A stretch of DNA of 64,000 nucleotides from Saccharopolyspora spinosa NRRL 18395. GTDB taxonomy: Bacteria > Actinomycetota > Actinomycetes > Mycobacteriales > Pseudonocardiaceae. A program made the translations under genes and the position numbers. Position 1 is the first letter of the stretch. Each line of letters opens with the position of its first letter. Where the stretch lies: assembly GCF_000194155.1 (NCBI RefSeq), contig NZ_GL877880.1, forward strand, positions 322,975-386,974, given 5' to 3'. Shown one piece after another: positions 15,516 through 24,172 of the stretch. The notes below the pieces were generated by a model, which made no database searches, was not told the origin of the DNA, and saw only the letters and a program-made list of their open reading frames with translations.

Positions 15516-16481
15516 ATGCTGAGGTGCACCCGCTTCCGCGACGGCCGCCCCGAGGACATCCCGAGCGGCGAGGCGCTCGATGCTCTGCGCACCGTGCCGG
15601 ACGACGCCTTCGTCTGGCTCGAGGTTCCGCCCGCGCGGCTCGACCTGCTGCACGAAGTGGCGCAGCTGCTGGAGCTGCCCGCGCTGGCCGTCGAAGACGC
15701 GGTCCGGGCACACCAGCGCGCCAAGTTCGAGCGCTACCCGGGCTGCGCGTTCATCGTCCTGAAGATGCTCGACTACGCCCAGCACGCGTCGGCGGTCAGC
15801 ACCTCGGAGCTGATGCTGTTCCTGACCGACCGGGTGCTGGTCACGGTGCGGCATGGCGATCAGGACCCGGCTACCGAGGCCCACCGGCGCGCCGCCGATC
15901 GGCCGGACCTCCTGGCCCTCGGGCCGCATGCCGCGGTGTACCTGCTCGCGGACGCCGTGGTCGATTCCTACCTGGCCATCGCGGCGGAACTCGGCAAGGA
16001 CCTCGTCGCGCTGGAGCGCCGGGTCTTCGCCCCGAACCGGGACGATCCGACCGAGGACCTGTACTCGCTGAAGCGGGAGGTGCTGGAGTTCCGCGACGCC
16101 GTCGAGCCGCTGGTGCCGGTCGCGCAGCACTTGATCCTGCCGGGCAACGGCGAGCCCGGACTGCTCGGCCAGCACTTCCGCGATGTTGCCGACCACCTGC
16201 TCCGGGTGGGGCGCGAGGTCCGGTCCTACGACGAGCTGCTCAACTCGGTGCTCGCCGCTCAGTTCTCGCGGGCCGGGCTGTGGCAGAACGAGGACATGCG
16301 CAAGATCTCCGCATGGGCGGCGATCGCGCTGGTACCGACCATCGTCGGCGCGATCTACGGGATGAACTTCGAGAACATGCCGGAGCTGCACTGGTCCTTC
16401 GGCTACCCGGCGACACTGTTGCTGATCATCGCCCTCTGCTGCGCCATCTACGCGGGCTTCCGCCGCAACGGCTGGCTCTGA
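15516..16481 (+). CDS. corA: CorA-family magnesium/divalent cation transporter
   Basis: The 321-residue protein has the large cytoplasmic alpha/beta N-terminal funnel and two C-terminal membrane helices of CorA pentameric channels. The signature GMN lies at residues 282-284 (YGMNFENMPEL) at the end of the first helix, and the stretch after it (MPEL) is the periplasmic loop. The protein ends in a basic RRNGWL tail, as usual. It would mediate Mg2+ (or Co2+/Ni2+) uptake across the plasma membrane. The ATG at 15516 lies 64 bp after the SdpI stop; upstream in-frame codons add only low-complexity sequence. Confidence 0.93.
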   Translation: MLRCTRFRDGRPEDIPSGEALDALRTVPDDAFVWLEVPPARLDLLHEVAQLLELPALAVEDAVRAHQRAKFERYPGCAFIVLKMLDYAQHASAVSTSELMLFLTDRVLVTVRHGDQDPATEAHRRAADRPDLLALGPHAAVYLLADAVVDSYLAIAAELGKDLVALERRVFAPNRDDPTEDLYSLKREVLEFRDAVEPLVPVAQHLILPGNGEPGLLGQHFRDVADHLLRVGREVRSYDELLNSVLAAQFSRAGLWQNEDMRKISAWAAIALVPTIVGAIYGMNFENMPELHWSFGYPATLLLIIALCCAIYAGFRRNGWL

Positions 16482-16482
16482 C

Positions 16483-16556
16483 CTGTCCACATGAACCTGT
16501 CCACAACTTTGTGGATAACTCCCAGATCTGGGGATAACTAACCCGCCCATCCACAG
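16483..16556. other. Cluster of DnaA-box-like 9-mers downstream of corA
   Basis: Within 74 bp there are two CTGTCCACA (16483-16491, 16497-16505; one mismatch to TTGTCCACA), a perfect TGTGGATAA (16510-16518, complement of TTATCCACA), TGGGGATAA (16529-16537) and CCATCCACA (16548-16556). Such density outside oriC is unexpected; oriC is about 27 kb away. Confidence 0.5.
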
Positions 16557-16660
16557 AGCCCGCAGCACCGCGCCCTTTGAACAGGCCGAACAAGCAGGCA
16601 AACGGCGCCGGTTTCTCCTTCCACCACCCTCGCAACTTGAACCGCCTCGACTCCTCAAGG

Positions 16661-16734
16661 CATGCATGAGTCGGGGATCCGGGCCGAGAAGGCGTCCGAG
16701 GTTCCGCTACCCGCACCGCTTCGCAAACCGAGCC
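16661..16734 (+). repeat. Dispersed intergenic repeat, copy A (partial)
   Basis: This copy keeps the right half of the repeat family: AGTCGGGGATCC, then GCGTCCGAGGTTCCGCTACC and a CGCACCGCTTCGCAAAC tail. It sits between corA and the convergent yqgE gene. Other copies are at about 31269, 32941 (inverted), 37160 (inverted) and 63050. Confidence 0.6.
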
Positions 16735-16744
16735 GAGTGGCTCA

Positions 16745-17323
16745 TCAGTTGAGCTTCACGTCGCCCGGGTGGGTCGCGAGGAATGCCAGTGGGGGGCCTT
16801 GGCGGCGCAGGACCCGCCCCCAGAGCTCGGCGCCCGGGTCGGCGATGACGTCGTCCGGCAGGGCCGGGACGACGATCCAGTCGCCGCGTTCGATCTCGTC
16901 GGCGAGCTGGCCCGGCTCCCAGCCGGCGTAGCCCGCGAAGAAGCGGAGGCCGCGGGCCCGGGGGACCAGATCGTTGGGGTCGCCGTCGAGGTCGACCAGG
17001 CCGACCGGGCCGCGGACCCCGACCATGCCCGCGATCGCGCCGACGCTCTCACCCGCGCGCAGCGTCGCCAGGCAGATCGCCGTGCGCTGTTCCACCGGCC
17101 CGCCGACGAACAGCGACTGCGGTTCGCTCGCGTGCTGGCCCCACTTCGGCAGCACGTCGTGCACCGCCACCTCGCTCGGCCGGCGGTTCAGCACGACGCC
17201 CAGGGTGCCCTCGGCGCGGTGGTGGATCACGTAGACCACCGTCCGCCGGAAGTTCCGGTCCAGCAGCTGTGGGGCAGCGACGAGCAGCGTCCCCGGTTCC
17301 ACGTCCGCATCTGATCCCACCAT
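16745..17323 (-). CDS. YqgE/AlgH family protein
   Basis: The 192-residue cytosolic protein carries the DUF179 signature: GTLLVAAPQLLDRNFRRTVV at the N-terminus, GTLGVVLNRRPS, LFVGGPVEQ, RFFAGYAGWEPGQLADEI and a final LAFLATHPGDVKLN. The family is widespread and structurally known but has no firm biochemical role; AlgH was linked to alginate control in Pseudomonas. The ATG at 17323 gives the usual family length. In actinobacteria it commonly lies near cca, as here, where cca is the next gene on the same strand 203 bases upstream. Confidence 0.93.
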   Translation of the reverse strand: MVGSDADVEPGTLLVAAPQLLDRNFRRTVVYVIHHRAEGTLGVVLNRRPSEVAVHDVLPKWGQHASEPQSLFVGGPVEQRTAICLATLRAGESVGAIAGMVGVRGPVGLVDLDGDPNDLVPRARGLRFFAGYAGWEPGQLADEIERGDWIVVPALPDDVIADPGAELWGRVLRRQGPPLAFLATHPGDVKLN

Positions 17324-17525
17324 CGCATGATCTCACTGGTTGCCCGGGCACGAACCACCCTGAGCGAAACCGCGTCCGGCAGCGCCCGGCCGGACCGAGG
17401 AGCAGTATCAACGACTGCTCACCACCAGAGGATCACAGCAGGAAATACTATTCAATATTATTAGAACCTTCTGACCTGGGGTGGAATAACTCACAACTGA
17501 AGCGAGCCAGCACCGGCGCAAGGGC

Positions 17526-19019
17526 TCAGGGCACGTCGATGCCCTGTTCGCGGGCCCAGCGGAAGAGCTCCTCGACGGCCTCGTCGTGGGACATCGGGCC
17601 GCGGTCCAGGCGTAGCTCTTTCAGGTGCTTCCAGGCCCGGCCCACGACCGGGCCCGGCTCGACGCCGAGCAGCCGAATGATCTCGTTGCCGTCCAGATCG
17701 GGCCGGACCTTCGCCAGGTCCTCCGCCTCGGCGATCCGCGCGATGCGCTCTTCGAGCTCGTCGTACGCCCGTTGCAGGGCCGTCGCCTTGCGCTTGTTGC
17801 GGGTCGTGCAGTCCGCGCGCACCAGCTTGTGCAGCCGGGGCAGCAGCGGGCCCGCGTCGTTGACGTAGCGGCGGACCGCCGAGTCGGTCCACTGGCCGTC
17901 GCTGTAGCCGTGGAAGCGCAGGTGCAGGAACACCAGGTCGGCGACGTCCTTGATGACGTCCTTCGGGTACCGCAGCGCGCGCAGCCGCTTGCGGACCATC
18001 TTCGCGCCGACGACCTCGTGGTGATGGAAGCTCACCCCGCCGCCCGACTCGAACCGGCGGGTGGCCGGTTTGCCGATGTCGTGCAGCAGCGCGGCCAGCC
18101 GCAGCACCAGGTCCGGCTCGCCCGCCGGATCGGCCGACCGTTCCAGGCCTATCGCCTGGTCCAGGACCGTCAGCGAGTGCCGGTAGACGTCCTTGTGCTG
18201 GTGGTGCTCGTCGATCTCCAGCTTCATGGCCGGCACCTCGGGCAGCACGTGGTCGGCCAGCCCGGTCTCCACCAGCAGCTCGATGCCGCGCCGCGGGAAC
18301 TCGCCGCACAGCAGCTTGGACAGCTCGACCTGCACCCTCTCCGGGGTGACCCGGGCGATCTCGGTGGCCATGTCGGTCATCGCCGTCACGACCCGGTCGG
18401 CGGCGGTGAAGCCGAGCTGGGAGACGAAGCGGGCGGCGCGCAGCATCCGCAGCGGGTCGTCCGCGAAGGAGTCCTCCGGCGCGGCCGGGGTGTCCAGCCG
18501 CCGGTCCACCAGGTCGGCCATCCCGCCGTGCAGGTCGACGAACGAGCGGCCGGGCAGCTCGATGGCCATCGCGTTCACGGTGAAGTCGCGGCGCACCAGG
18601 TCGCCCTCGATGGTGTCGCCGAAGGCGACGTCGGGGTTGCGGCCCACGCGGTCGTAGGTGTCCGCGCGGAACGTGGTGATCTCCACCGTCGTGCCGTGCC
18701 GGTACGCGCCGAGCGTGCCGAACTGGATCCCGGTGTCCCAGATCGTCTCCGCCCAGCCGGTCAGCAGCTCGCGGACCTGCTCCGGTCGTGCCTCGGTGGT
18801 GAAGTCCAGGTCGGTGCCCAACCGGCCCAGCAGGGCGTCGCGCACGCTGCCGCCGACCAGGTACAGCTTGTGGCCCGCAGTGGCGAATCGCTGCGCGAGC
18901 TCCTCGGCGACCGGTGCGACCTTCACCAACTCCACGACGGCGTTGCGCTGCGCTTGGCGCTCCCGGGCCTGTAGTTGCTCGGCGGGCGTGGCGGAGTCGT
19001 GGTGTGAAGGAGAGGACAC
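17526..19019 (-). CDS. cca: CCA-adding tRNA nucleotidyltransferase
   Basis: The 497-residue enzyme adds or repairs the 3' CCA of tRNAs. The nucleotidyltransferase head has LVGGSVRD near residues 54-61 and the metal-binding DLDFTT near 70-75, followed by the RRDFTVNAMAIELPG segment and the RMLRAARFVSQLGF neck. A C-terminal HD phosphohydrolase-like domain follows (LAALLHDIGKP, FHHHEVVGAKM). This head-HD arrangement is the class II actinobacterial form (mycobacterial pcnA/Rv3907c). A GTG at 19019 is the likely start, without a clear ribosome binding site. It is divergent from the nudix-murJ-sigM cluster, as in Mycobacterium. Confidence 0.94.
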   Translation of the reverse strand: MSSPSHHDSATPAEQLQARERQAQRNAVVELVKVAPVAEELAQRFATAGHKLYLVGGSVRDALLGRLGTDLDFTTEARPEQVRELLTGWAETIWDTGIQFGTLGAYRHGTTVEITTFRADTYDRVGRNPDVAFGDTIEGDLVRRDFTVNAMAIELPGRSFVDLHGGMADLVDRRLDTPAAPEDSFADDPLRMLRAARFVSQLGFTAADRVVTAMTDMATEIARVTPERVQVELSKLLCGEFPRRGIELLVETGLADHVLPEVPAMKLEIDEHHQHKDVYRHSLTVLDQAIGLERSADPAGEPDLVLRLAALLHDIGKPATRRFESGGGVSFHHHEVVGAKMVRKRLRALRYPKDVIKDVADLVFLHLRFHGYSDGQWTDSAVRRYVNDAGPLLPRLHKLVRADCTTRNKRKATALQRAYDELEERIARIAEAEDLAKVRPDLDGNEIIRLLGVEPGPVVGRAWKHLKELRLDRGPMSHDEAVEELFRWAREQGIDVP

Positions 19020-19241
19020 GATTTATCAGGATATCGGCCGCTCGGCCCAACGAGTCACCCATATGCGGCCGCAACCCGACCGACGCAGGACGAGGTGTGT
19101 TTTCCGGGGCCATCGACGCCCCGGTTTTCCCGGAATCGCGTCCGGCCCCAGGTGGGAGCGGGGATCGGCGACTCCACGGCAGCCACCAGACCGTCGAACC
19201 AGCTCCCCCCTGAAACAGCTGATCGCACTACCATCGGCGGC

Positions 19242-19799
19242 ATGCCCCCGTCGCCCGGCCGCTCCGGCGGTGCCCAGCCGGGGCGTCGGAACCGGCGCCG
19301 GCGGCGCAGGCTGCGGACCGTCGACGAGACCTCGGCCGGTGGGCTGGTGGTCGACGGCGCCGAAGGTCTCGCTGCGATCATCGGAAGGCTGGACCGCAAG
19401 GGGCGACTGCTGTGGTCGCTACCGAAGGGGCACATCGAGGCGGACGAGAGCGCGGAGCAGACCGCGGTGCGCGAGGTCGCCGAGGAGACCGGCATCATCG
19501 GCCGGGTGGTCGCCCCGATCGGCACGATCGACTACTGGTTCGTCGCGGGCAACCGGCGCATACACAAGACCGTGCACCACTTCCTGCTGGATGCGGTGGG
19601 CGGACAGCTTTCCGACGAGGACGTGGAGGTCACCGAGGTGGCGTGGGTGCCGCTTGGTGAACTGGACGAGATATTGGCCTACGCCGACGAGCGTCGGCTG
19701 GTGCGCCGCGCGCTGAGCCTGCGCGACGGCGGAGCGGGTGGCGCGAGTGAACGGCTCGGAGCCCGGCCAGCACGAGGTAGCGGAACGGAGCCGGGGTGA
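19242..19799 (+). CDS. NUDIX hydrolase (MutT4-like)
   Basis: The 185-residue protein has an Arg-rich N-terminus (RRNRRRRRRLRTVDETSAGG) and a complete Nudix box GHIEADESAEQTAVREVAEE followed by TG (GX5EX7REUXEEXGU) at about residues 65-87. Nudix enzymes hydrolyse nucleoside diphosphates linked to another moiety. The position between cca and DUF6049/murJ matches mycobacterial mutT4 (Rv3908). ATG at 19242 is chosen because upstream extension lacks family-like sequence. Its stop overlaps the next gene's GTG by 4 bases (GTGA), so it is translationally coupled to the DUF6049 gene. Confidence 0.9.
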   Translation: MPPSPGRSGGAQPGRRNRRRRRRLRTVDETSAGGLVVDGAEGLAAIIGRLDRKGRLLWSLPKGHIEADESAEQTAVREVAEETGIIGRVVAPIGTIDYWFVAGNRRIHKTVHHFLLDAVGGQLSDEDVEVTEVAWVPLGELDEILAYADERRLVRRALSLRDGGAGGASERLGARPARGSGTEPG

Positions 19800-22102
19800 G
19801 GTTTCTGCTTGCCGCGCTGGTCGCGGTGCTGTTGTGCGCGATAGTTCCGCTGGTCCCGGCACCGCAGGCGGCTGCGCAGGGCGAGACCCCGACCCAGTTG
19901 GATGTGATCAATATCACGCCATCTGCGGTCGGTGTCGGCTCACCCGACGAAATGGTCGTCACCGGCCGGTTGACCAACACCAGCGATCACCAGATCAACA
20001 ACGTCGAGGCCCGAATCCAGCGCGGCAACGCGACCAGCGCCGAACCGGCCGTCCAGCGCGCGCTGCGCGAGGACCCGGCCACCGTCACGGAGCCCGCGTT
20101 CACCGCGATCGCCGCCCGGCTCGCGCCCGGCCAGCAGATCCCGGTCGAGCTCCACATCCCGCTGACCGGCGCGAACTCGCTGCAGATCAGCCAGCCCGGC
20201 GTGTACCCGCTGCTGGTCAACGTCAACGGCGCGCCGAGCGGCGGCGGCCGCGCCCGGATCGCGCAGGCCCAGTTCCTGCTGCCGGTGCTCGCCCCGCCGG
20301 GCGGTGCGCCAGTGCGGCCCGAGAAACCGACCGAGACCAGCATGCTGGTGCCGCTGGTGGACTACCCGCGGTTGGAGCGGGAGGCCATCGGCGGCATGCG
20401 CACGGTGCTGGCGGACGACCAGCTGTCCACCTCGCTGGCGCCCGGCGGTCGGCTCTACGACCTGGTGCAGGCGGTGAGCGACCGCGTGACGCCCGGATCG
20501 CCGCTGGGCAGCGCGTTGTGCTTCGCCGTCGACCCGGACCTGCTGATCACCGTCCAGTCGATGCAGCGCGGCTACCTGGTGCGCCAGCCCAACGGCTCGC
20601 TGGTCGAGGGCATCGGCGCCGGTGCCGCCGACCTGTGGCTGTCCAAGCTCCGCCAGGCCACGTCGGGGCGCTGCGTGATCGCGCTGCCCTACGCGGACGC
20701 GGACATCGTGGCCCTGGGCCGGGCCGGGCTGCCGGACCTGGTGGACGGCGCGCTCGACGGCACCGACCTCGTGCGCAACATCCTGCGCGTCGAACCGCGC
20801 AACGTGCTCTGGCCGATCGAGGGCGCGCTGAACGATCCGGCGATCGGCCAGAAGATGCCCCACACCGCGCTGCTGGAGCCCCGGGCGCTGAACCTCCCCG
20901 CCGGGTCGCTGTCCCCGGTCCGGGTGCGCAACCGCGACATGACCGCGGTCCCCATCGACCCGCTGCTGACCAGCGCGCTCGACCCGCAGCACGACACGGA
21001 GCAGAAGGTCACCGCGCTGTCGCCGCCGCAGAACGGACTGCTGTCCGTCCAGGACGCGCTCGGCGCTCTGGCGTTCCGCGCGACGCAGGGCCAAGTGCCG
21101 GGCACCACCTCGGTGCTGGCACCGCCGCGCCGCTGGAACCTCCGCGGTGACGACCTGCGCGCCCTGCTCGACGGCATGCAGCAACTGGCGGACGCGGGGC
21201 TCATCCGGCCCACCCCGATGCCCGACCCGTCCCCGAGCGCCCTGCCGGAAGCCGACCTCGACTACCCGGTGGACGCCGGTTCGGCCGAGATCTCGCAGCC
21301 GGTGCTCGCCGAGCTCGCCGCGCAGAACTTCAAGGTCGGCGACCTGTACGGGTCCATCCGGGAGGAGCGGTCCAGCACCGTCCGGAAGGGCGACATCACC
21401 ACGCCGCTGCGCAACGGCCTGCTGCACGGCGCGTCCAGCGCGTGGCGTGGCAGCCCGGACGCCGCCCGCCGGTGGGTGGACCGAACGACCCTCACGATCG
21501 ACGACGTGCTCTCGCAGGTCCACATCGAGGAGTTCGCCGGCCAGGTCACGCGGATGGACACGGCCACCAGCCCGATCCCTTTGACCGTGGTCAACGACCT
21601 GCCGATCACGGTGGTCGTCGTGTTCCGCATCCCGCGGGTGCCCGGCGTCGAGATCAAGCAGGACTTCGACGGCCCGGTCACCATCCCGGCGAACAGCCGA
21701 CGCGGGTTCCAGCTACCGGCCACGACGCAGCGGGCCGGCAAGTTCACCATCGACGTGACCCTGACCACAGAGGCGGGCACCCAGTTCGGCACCACCAAGC
21801 GGATGCAGCTCGAATCCAACAACTTCGGTGCCCTGATCCCGATCCTCACCGTGACCGCAGCCGCGCTGTTGGTGCTGATGTCGGGGCTGCGGATCGCCAA
21901 GAGGGCCCTGGCCAGGCGCCGGCGGAAGGCCGCCGGTTCGACCGACCCGGACGACTTGTCGGAGCCGTCGAACCAAACCGAACCGGACGCGGAGGCGGAC
22001 ACCGCCTCGAAGGGCCCGGCGGCCGCGAACGGCACGCAGCAGGACAGCACGCCCGGAACCGCCCAGATCGCCACCACCGACGGTGATCGGAACCTGAACT
22101 GA
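19796..22102 (+). CDS. DUF6049 family envelope protein
   Basis: The 768-residue protein starts with a signal peptide (RFLLAALVAVLLCAIVPLVP ... AAAQ), has a long extracytoplasmic part and one membrane helix near residues 679-700 (ALIPILTVTAAALLVLMSGL), and ends in a short cytoplasmic tail rich in acidic residues, Thr and Gln. It is the counterpart of mycobacterial Rv3909, always placed upstream of murJ in actinobacteria. Its role is unknown, but this conserved location links it to peptidoglycan precursor export. The gene starts inside the nudix stop codon and is followed by murJ after a short gap with a small hairpin near 22115-22144. Confidence 0.85.
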   Translation: MRFLLAALVAVLLCAIVPLVPAPQAAAQGETPTQLDVINITPSAVGVGSPDEMVVTGRLTNTSDHQINNVEARIQRGNATSAEPAVQRALREDPATVTEPAFTAIAARLAPGQQIPVELHIPLTGANSLQISQPGVYPLLVNVNGAPSGGGRARIAQAQFLLPVLAPPGGAPVRPEKPTETSMLVPLVDYPRLEREAIGGMRTVLADDQLSTSLAPGGRLYDLVQAVSDRVTPGSPLGSALCFAVDPDLLITVQSMQRGYLVRQPNGSLVEGIGAGAADLWLSKLRQATSGRCVIALPYADADIVALGRAGLPDLVDGALDGTDLVRNILRVEPRNVLWPIEGALNDPAIGQKMPHTALLEPRALNLPAGSLSPVRVRNRDMTAVPIDPLLTSALDPQHDTEQKVTALSPPQNGLLSVQDALGALAFRATQGQVPGTTSVLAPPRRWNLRGDDLRALLDGMQQLADAGLIRPTPMPDPSPSALPEADLDYPVDAGSAEISQPVLAELAAQNFKVGDLYGSIREERSSTVRKGDITTPLRNGLLHGASSAWRGSPDAARRWVDRTTLTIDDVLSQVHIEEFAGQVTRMDTATSPIPLTVVNDLPITVVVVFRIPRVPGVEIKQDFDGPVTIPANSRRGFQLPATTQRAGKFTIDVTLTTEAGTQFGTTKRMQLESNNFGALIPILTVTAAALLVLMSGLRIAKRALARRRRKAAGSTDPDDLSEPSNQTEPDAEADTASKGPAAANGTQQDSTPGTAQIATTDGDRNLN

Positions 22103-22205
22103 GATCCTGAGCGGGGTCCCACCTTCACTCTTAGGTGTGGACCTCGACTGCAAGACAGGACCGGGCCGTGCACTCGGCGTGCCGACGGGCGAAGGATTTG
22201 AGGCA

Positions 22206-24074
22206 GTGAACCGAGACAGGGATGCCGGGCGGATGAGCGGTAACCCCGGGCCACCCAGGCCCGCGCCACGCCCGGCGCCACGCCCCGAAGCAGCGGGCCC
22301 GACCGTGCCGATCCGCCGACCTGACGCTGTGCCCCTGGCGCCGAGCGTGCCGCGCGGCTGGCACGTCGCGGAGACCCAGCCGATCCCGGTGGTGCCGCCG
22401 GAACCCGGCATGAGCCAGGCCGCGGAGCAGGCCACCGAGCAGACCCAGGTCATCCGCCCGGTCTCGCCGGGCAAGCCGTCGCTGCTCAAGGCCAGCGGCT
22501 CGATGGCCATCGCCACCCTGACCAGCCGGATCACCGGCTTCCTGTGGAAGCTGATGCTGGCCGGGGTGATCGGCTTCGCAGTCGAGAACGACTCGTTCAA
22601 CGTGGCCAACACGATGCCGAACATGCTCTTCGAGCTGCTCATCGGTGGCGTGTTGACCAGCGTCGTGGTGCCGGTGTTGGTGCGGGCCAAGAAGTCCGAC
22701 GCCGACGGCGGTGAGCGGTTCGTCCAGAAGCTGATGACGCTGGCCACGGTGGTCCTGGCGCTCGGCACGCTGCTGGCGATGGTCTGCACGCCGATCCTGA
22801 CCTGGGCGCTGGTCACCGAGTCCGACGCCTCCAACCGGGACCTGGTCAGCGCCTTCGCCTACCTGCTGCTGCCGCAGATCTTCTTCTACGGCATCAGCGC
22901 GCTGGTCGGCGCGATCCTGCAGGCGAAGCAGATCTTCAGCCCGCCGGCCTGGGCGCCGGTGGTGAACAACCTCGTCGTGATCGCCACCATCGGCGTCTAC
23001 GTGCTGCTGCCGGGCAAGATCACCCTCGACCCGGTGTCGATGACCGATACGCACCTGCTCGTGCTGGGCATCGGTGTCACCTTCGGCGTGGTCTGCCAGG
23101 CCGCGGTGCAGGTGCCCGCGCTGCGCAAGACCGGGTTCCGCTTCCGCTGGCAGTGGGGCTGGGACTCGCGGTTGTCGGAATTCGGCGGACTCGCGCTGTG
23201 GATGCTCGGCTACGTGGCGGTCAGCCAGGTGGGGCTTTGGGCGCTCACCCGGGTGGCCACCGGGGCCGCCGGGGGCGCCCTGTCGACCTATAACTACGTG
23301 TGGATGCTGCTCCAGCTGCCCTACGGCGTGATCGGCTTCTCGATCATGACCGCGATCCTGCCGCGGATGAGCGCCGCTGCCGCGGACGGCGACCACGCCA
23401 AGGTGATCGACGACCTGTCCCTGGGCAACCGACTATCCACTGTGACCTTGTTGCCGATCAGCGCGGTCATGACCGCGCTCGGCGTCCCGCTGGCGGTGGC
23501 CCTGTTCACGACGGTCAAGCCCGAACTGCTCGAGCAGGCCAACACCCTCGGTCTCGGATTGGCCGTCTCCGCGTTCGGCGTGCTGCCCTACGCGCTGACG
23601 ATGATGCAGATGCGGACGTTCAACTCGTTGAACGACGCCCGCACCCCGACCCTGATCATGGTCGTGATGACCGTCGCGAAGGTGCTGATGGCGTTCGCGT
23701 TGCCCGCGGTGTTGGCACCCGAGCAGGTGGTGTTCGGCCTGTGCTTCGTCAACTCGTTCACGTTCGTGGTCGGCTGGTTGGTCGGTGAAGCCTGGCTGCG
23801 GCACCGGCTCGGCCCGCTGGGCAGCCGACGTTTCCTTGTCACGCTCGCGAAAACGTTGACGGCTTCGGTGCTGGGTGGACTCCTCGCCTGGGCGGGCACG
23901 CTCGGCGTGGACGCGCTGATCCCCGGAACCGCCGGTGCCGGAACGGGTTGGCTGCAGTTGATCATCGGCTGCGTAATCGGGTTGGCCGCGATCTTCGGGC
24001 TGATGTCTGTGCTGCGGGTGGCGGAACTGCAACCCGCCATCGGGCGGCTCACCGGTTTGCTGCGTCGTCGCTGA
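22206..24074 (+). CDS. murJ: Lipid II flippase MurJ (MviN)
   Basis: The 622-residue membrane protein moves lipid II across the plasma membrane for cell-wall synthesis. After a Pro-rich cytoplasmic N-terminus of about 85 residues it shows the MOP/MATE-like MurJ core: SMAIATLTSRITGFLWKLML, NVANTMPNMLFELLIGGVLT, VVPVLVRAKK, and about 14 membrane helices. The GTG at 22206 is used because GAAGGA is 9 bases upstream; an alternative GTG lies at 22137. In mycobacteria the same protein continues into a pseudokinase domain; here MurJ stops at 24074 and the pseudokinase is a separate gene 98 bp downstream. Confidence 0.93.
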   Translation: MNRDRDAGRMSGNPGPPRPAPRPAPRPEAAGPTVPIRRPDAVPLAPSVPRGWHVAETQPIPVVPPEPGMSQAAEQATEQTQVIRPVSPGKPSLLKASGSMAIATLTSRITGFLWKLMLAGVIGFAVENDSFNVANTMPNMLFELLIGGVLTSVVVPVLVRAKKSDADGGERFVQKLMTLATVVLALGTLLAMVCTPILTWALVTESDASNRDLVSAFAYLLLPQIFFYGISALVGAILQAKQIFSPPAWAPVVNNLVVIATIGVYVLLPGKITLDPVSMTDTHLLVLGIGVTFGVVCQAAVQVPALRKTGFRFRWQWGWDSRLSEFGGLALWMLGYVAVSQVGLWALTRVATGAAGGALSTYNYVWMLLQLPYGVIGFSIMTAILPRMSAAAADGDHAKVIDDLSLGNRLSTVTLLPISAVMTALGVPLAVALFTTVKPELLEQANTLGLGLAVSAFGVLPYALTMMQMRTFNSLNDARTPTLIMVVMTVAKVLMAFALPAVLAPEQVVFGLCFVNSFTFVVGWLVGEAWLRHRLGPLGSRRFLVTLAKTLTASVLGGLLAWAGTLGVDALIPGTAGAGTGWLQLIIGCVIGLAAIFGLMSVLRVAELQPAIGRLTGLLRRR

Positions 24075-24172
24075 CTTCCGCGTCACGTACCCTCGTTGGC
24101 GAAGTCTCCTTCCGCGGGGGAATCGGGGTGGCACGCAACCCCTGGCGGACCGGAAGGAGCGGGAGAGGGAAG

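Noticed and set aside
22115..22144. Hairpin between DUF6049 and murJ as an attenuator
   Set aside because: Stem has a bulge, no T-run follows and no leader peptide is present; kept only as a remark.
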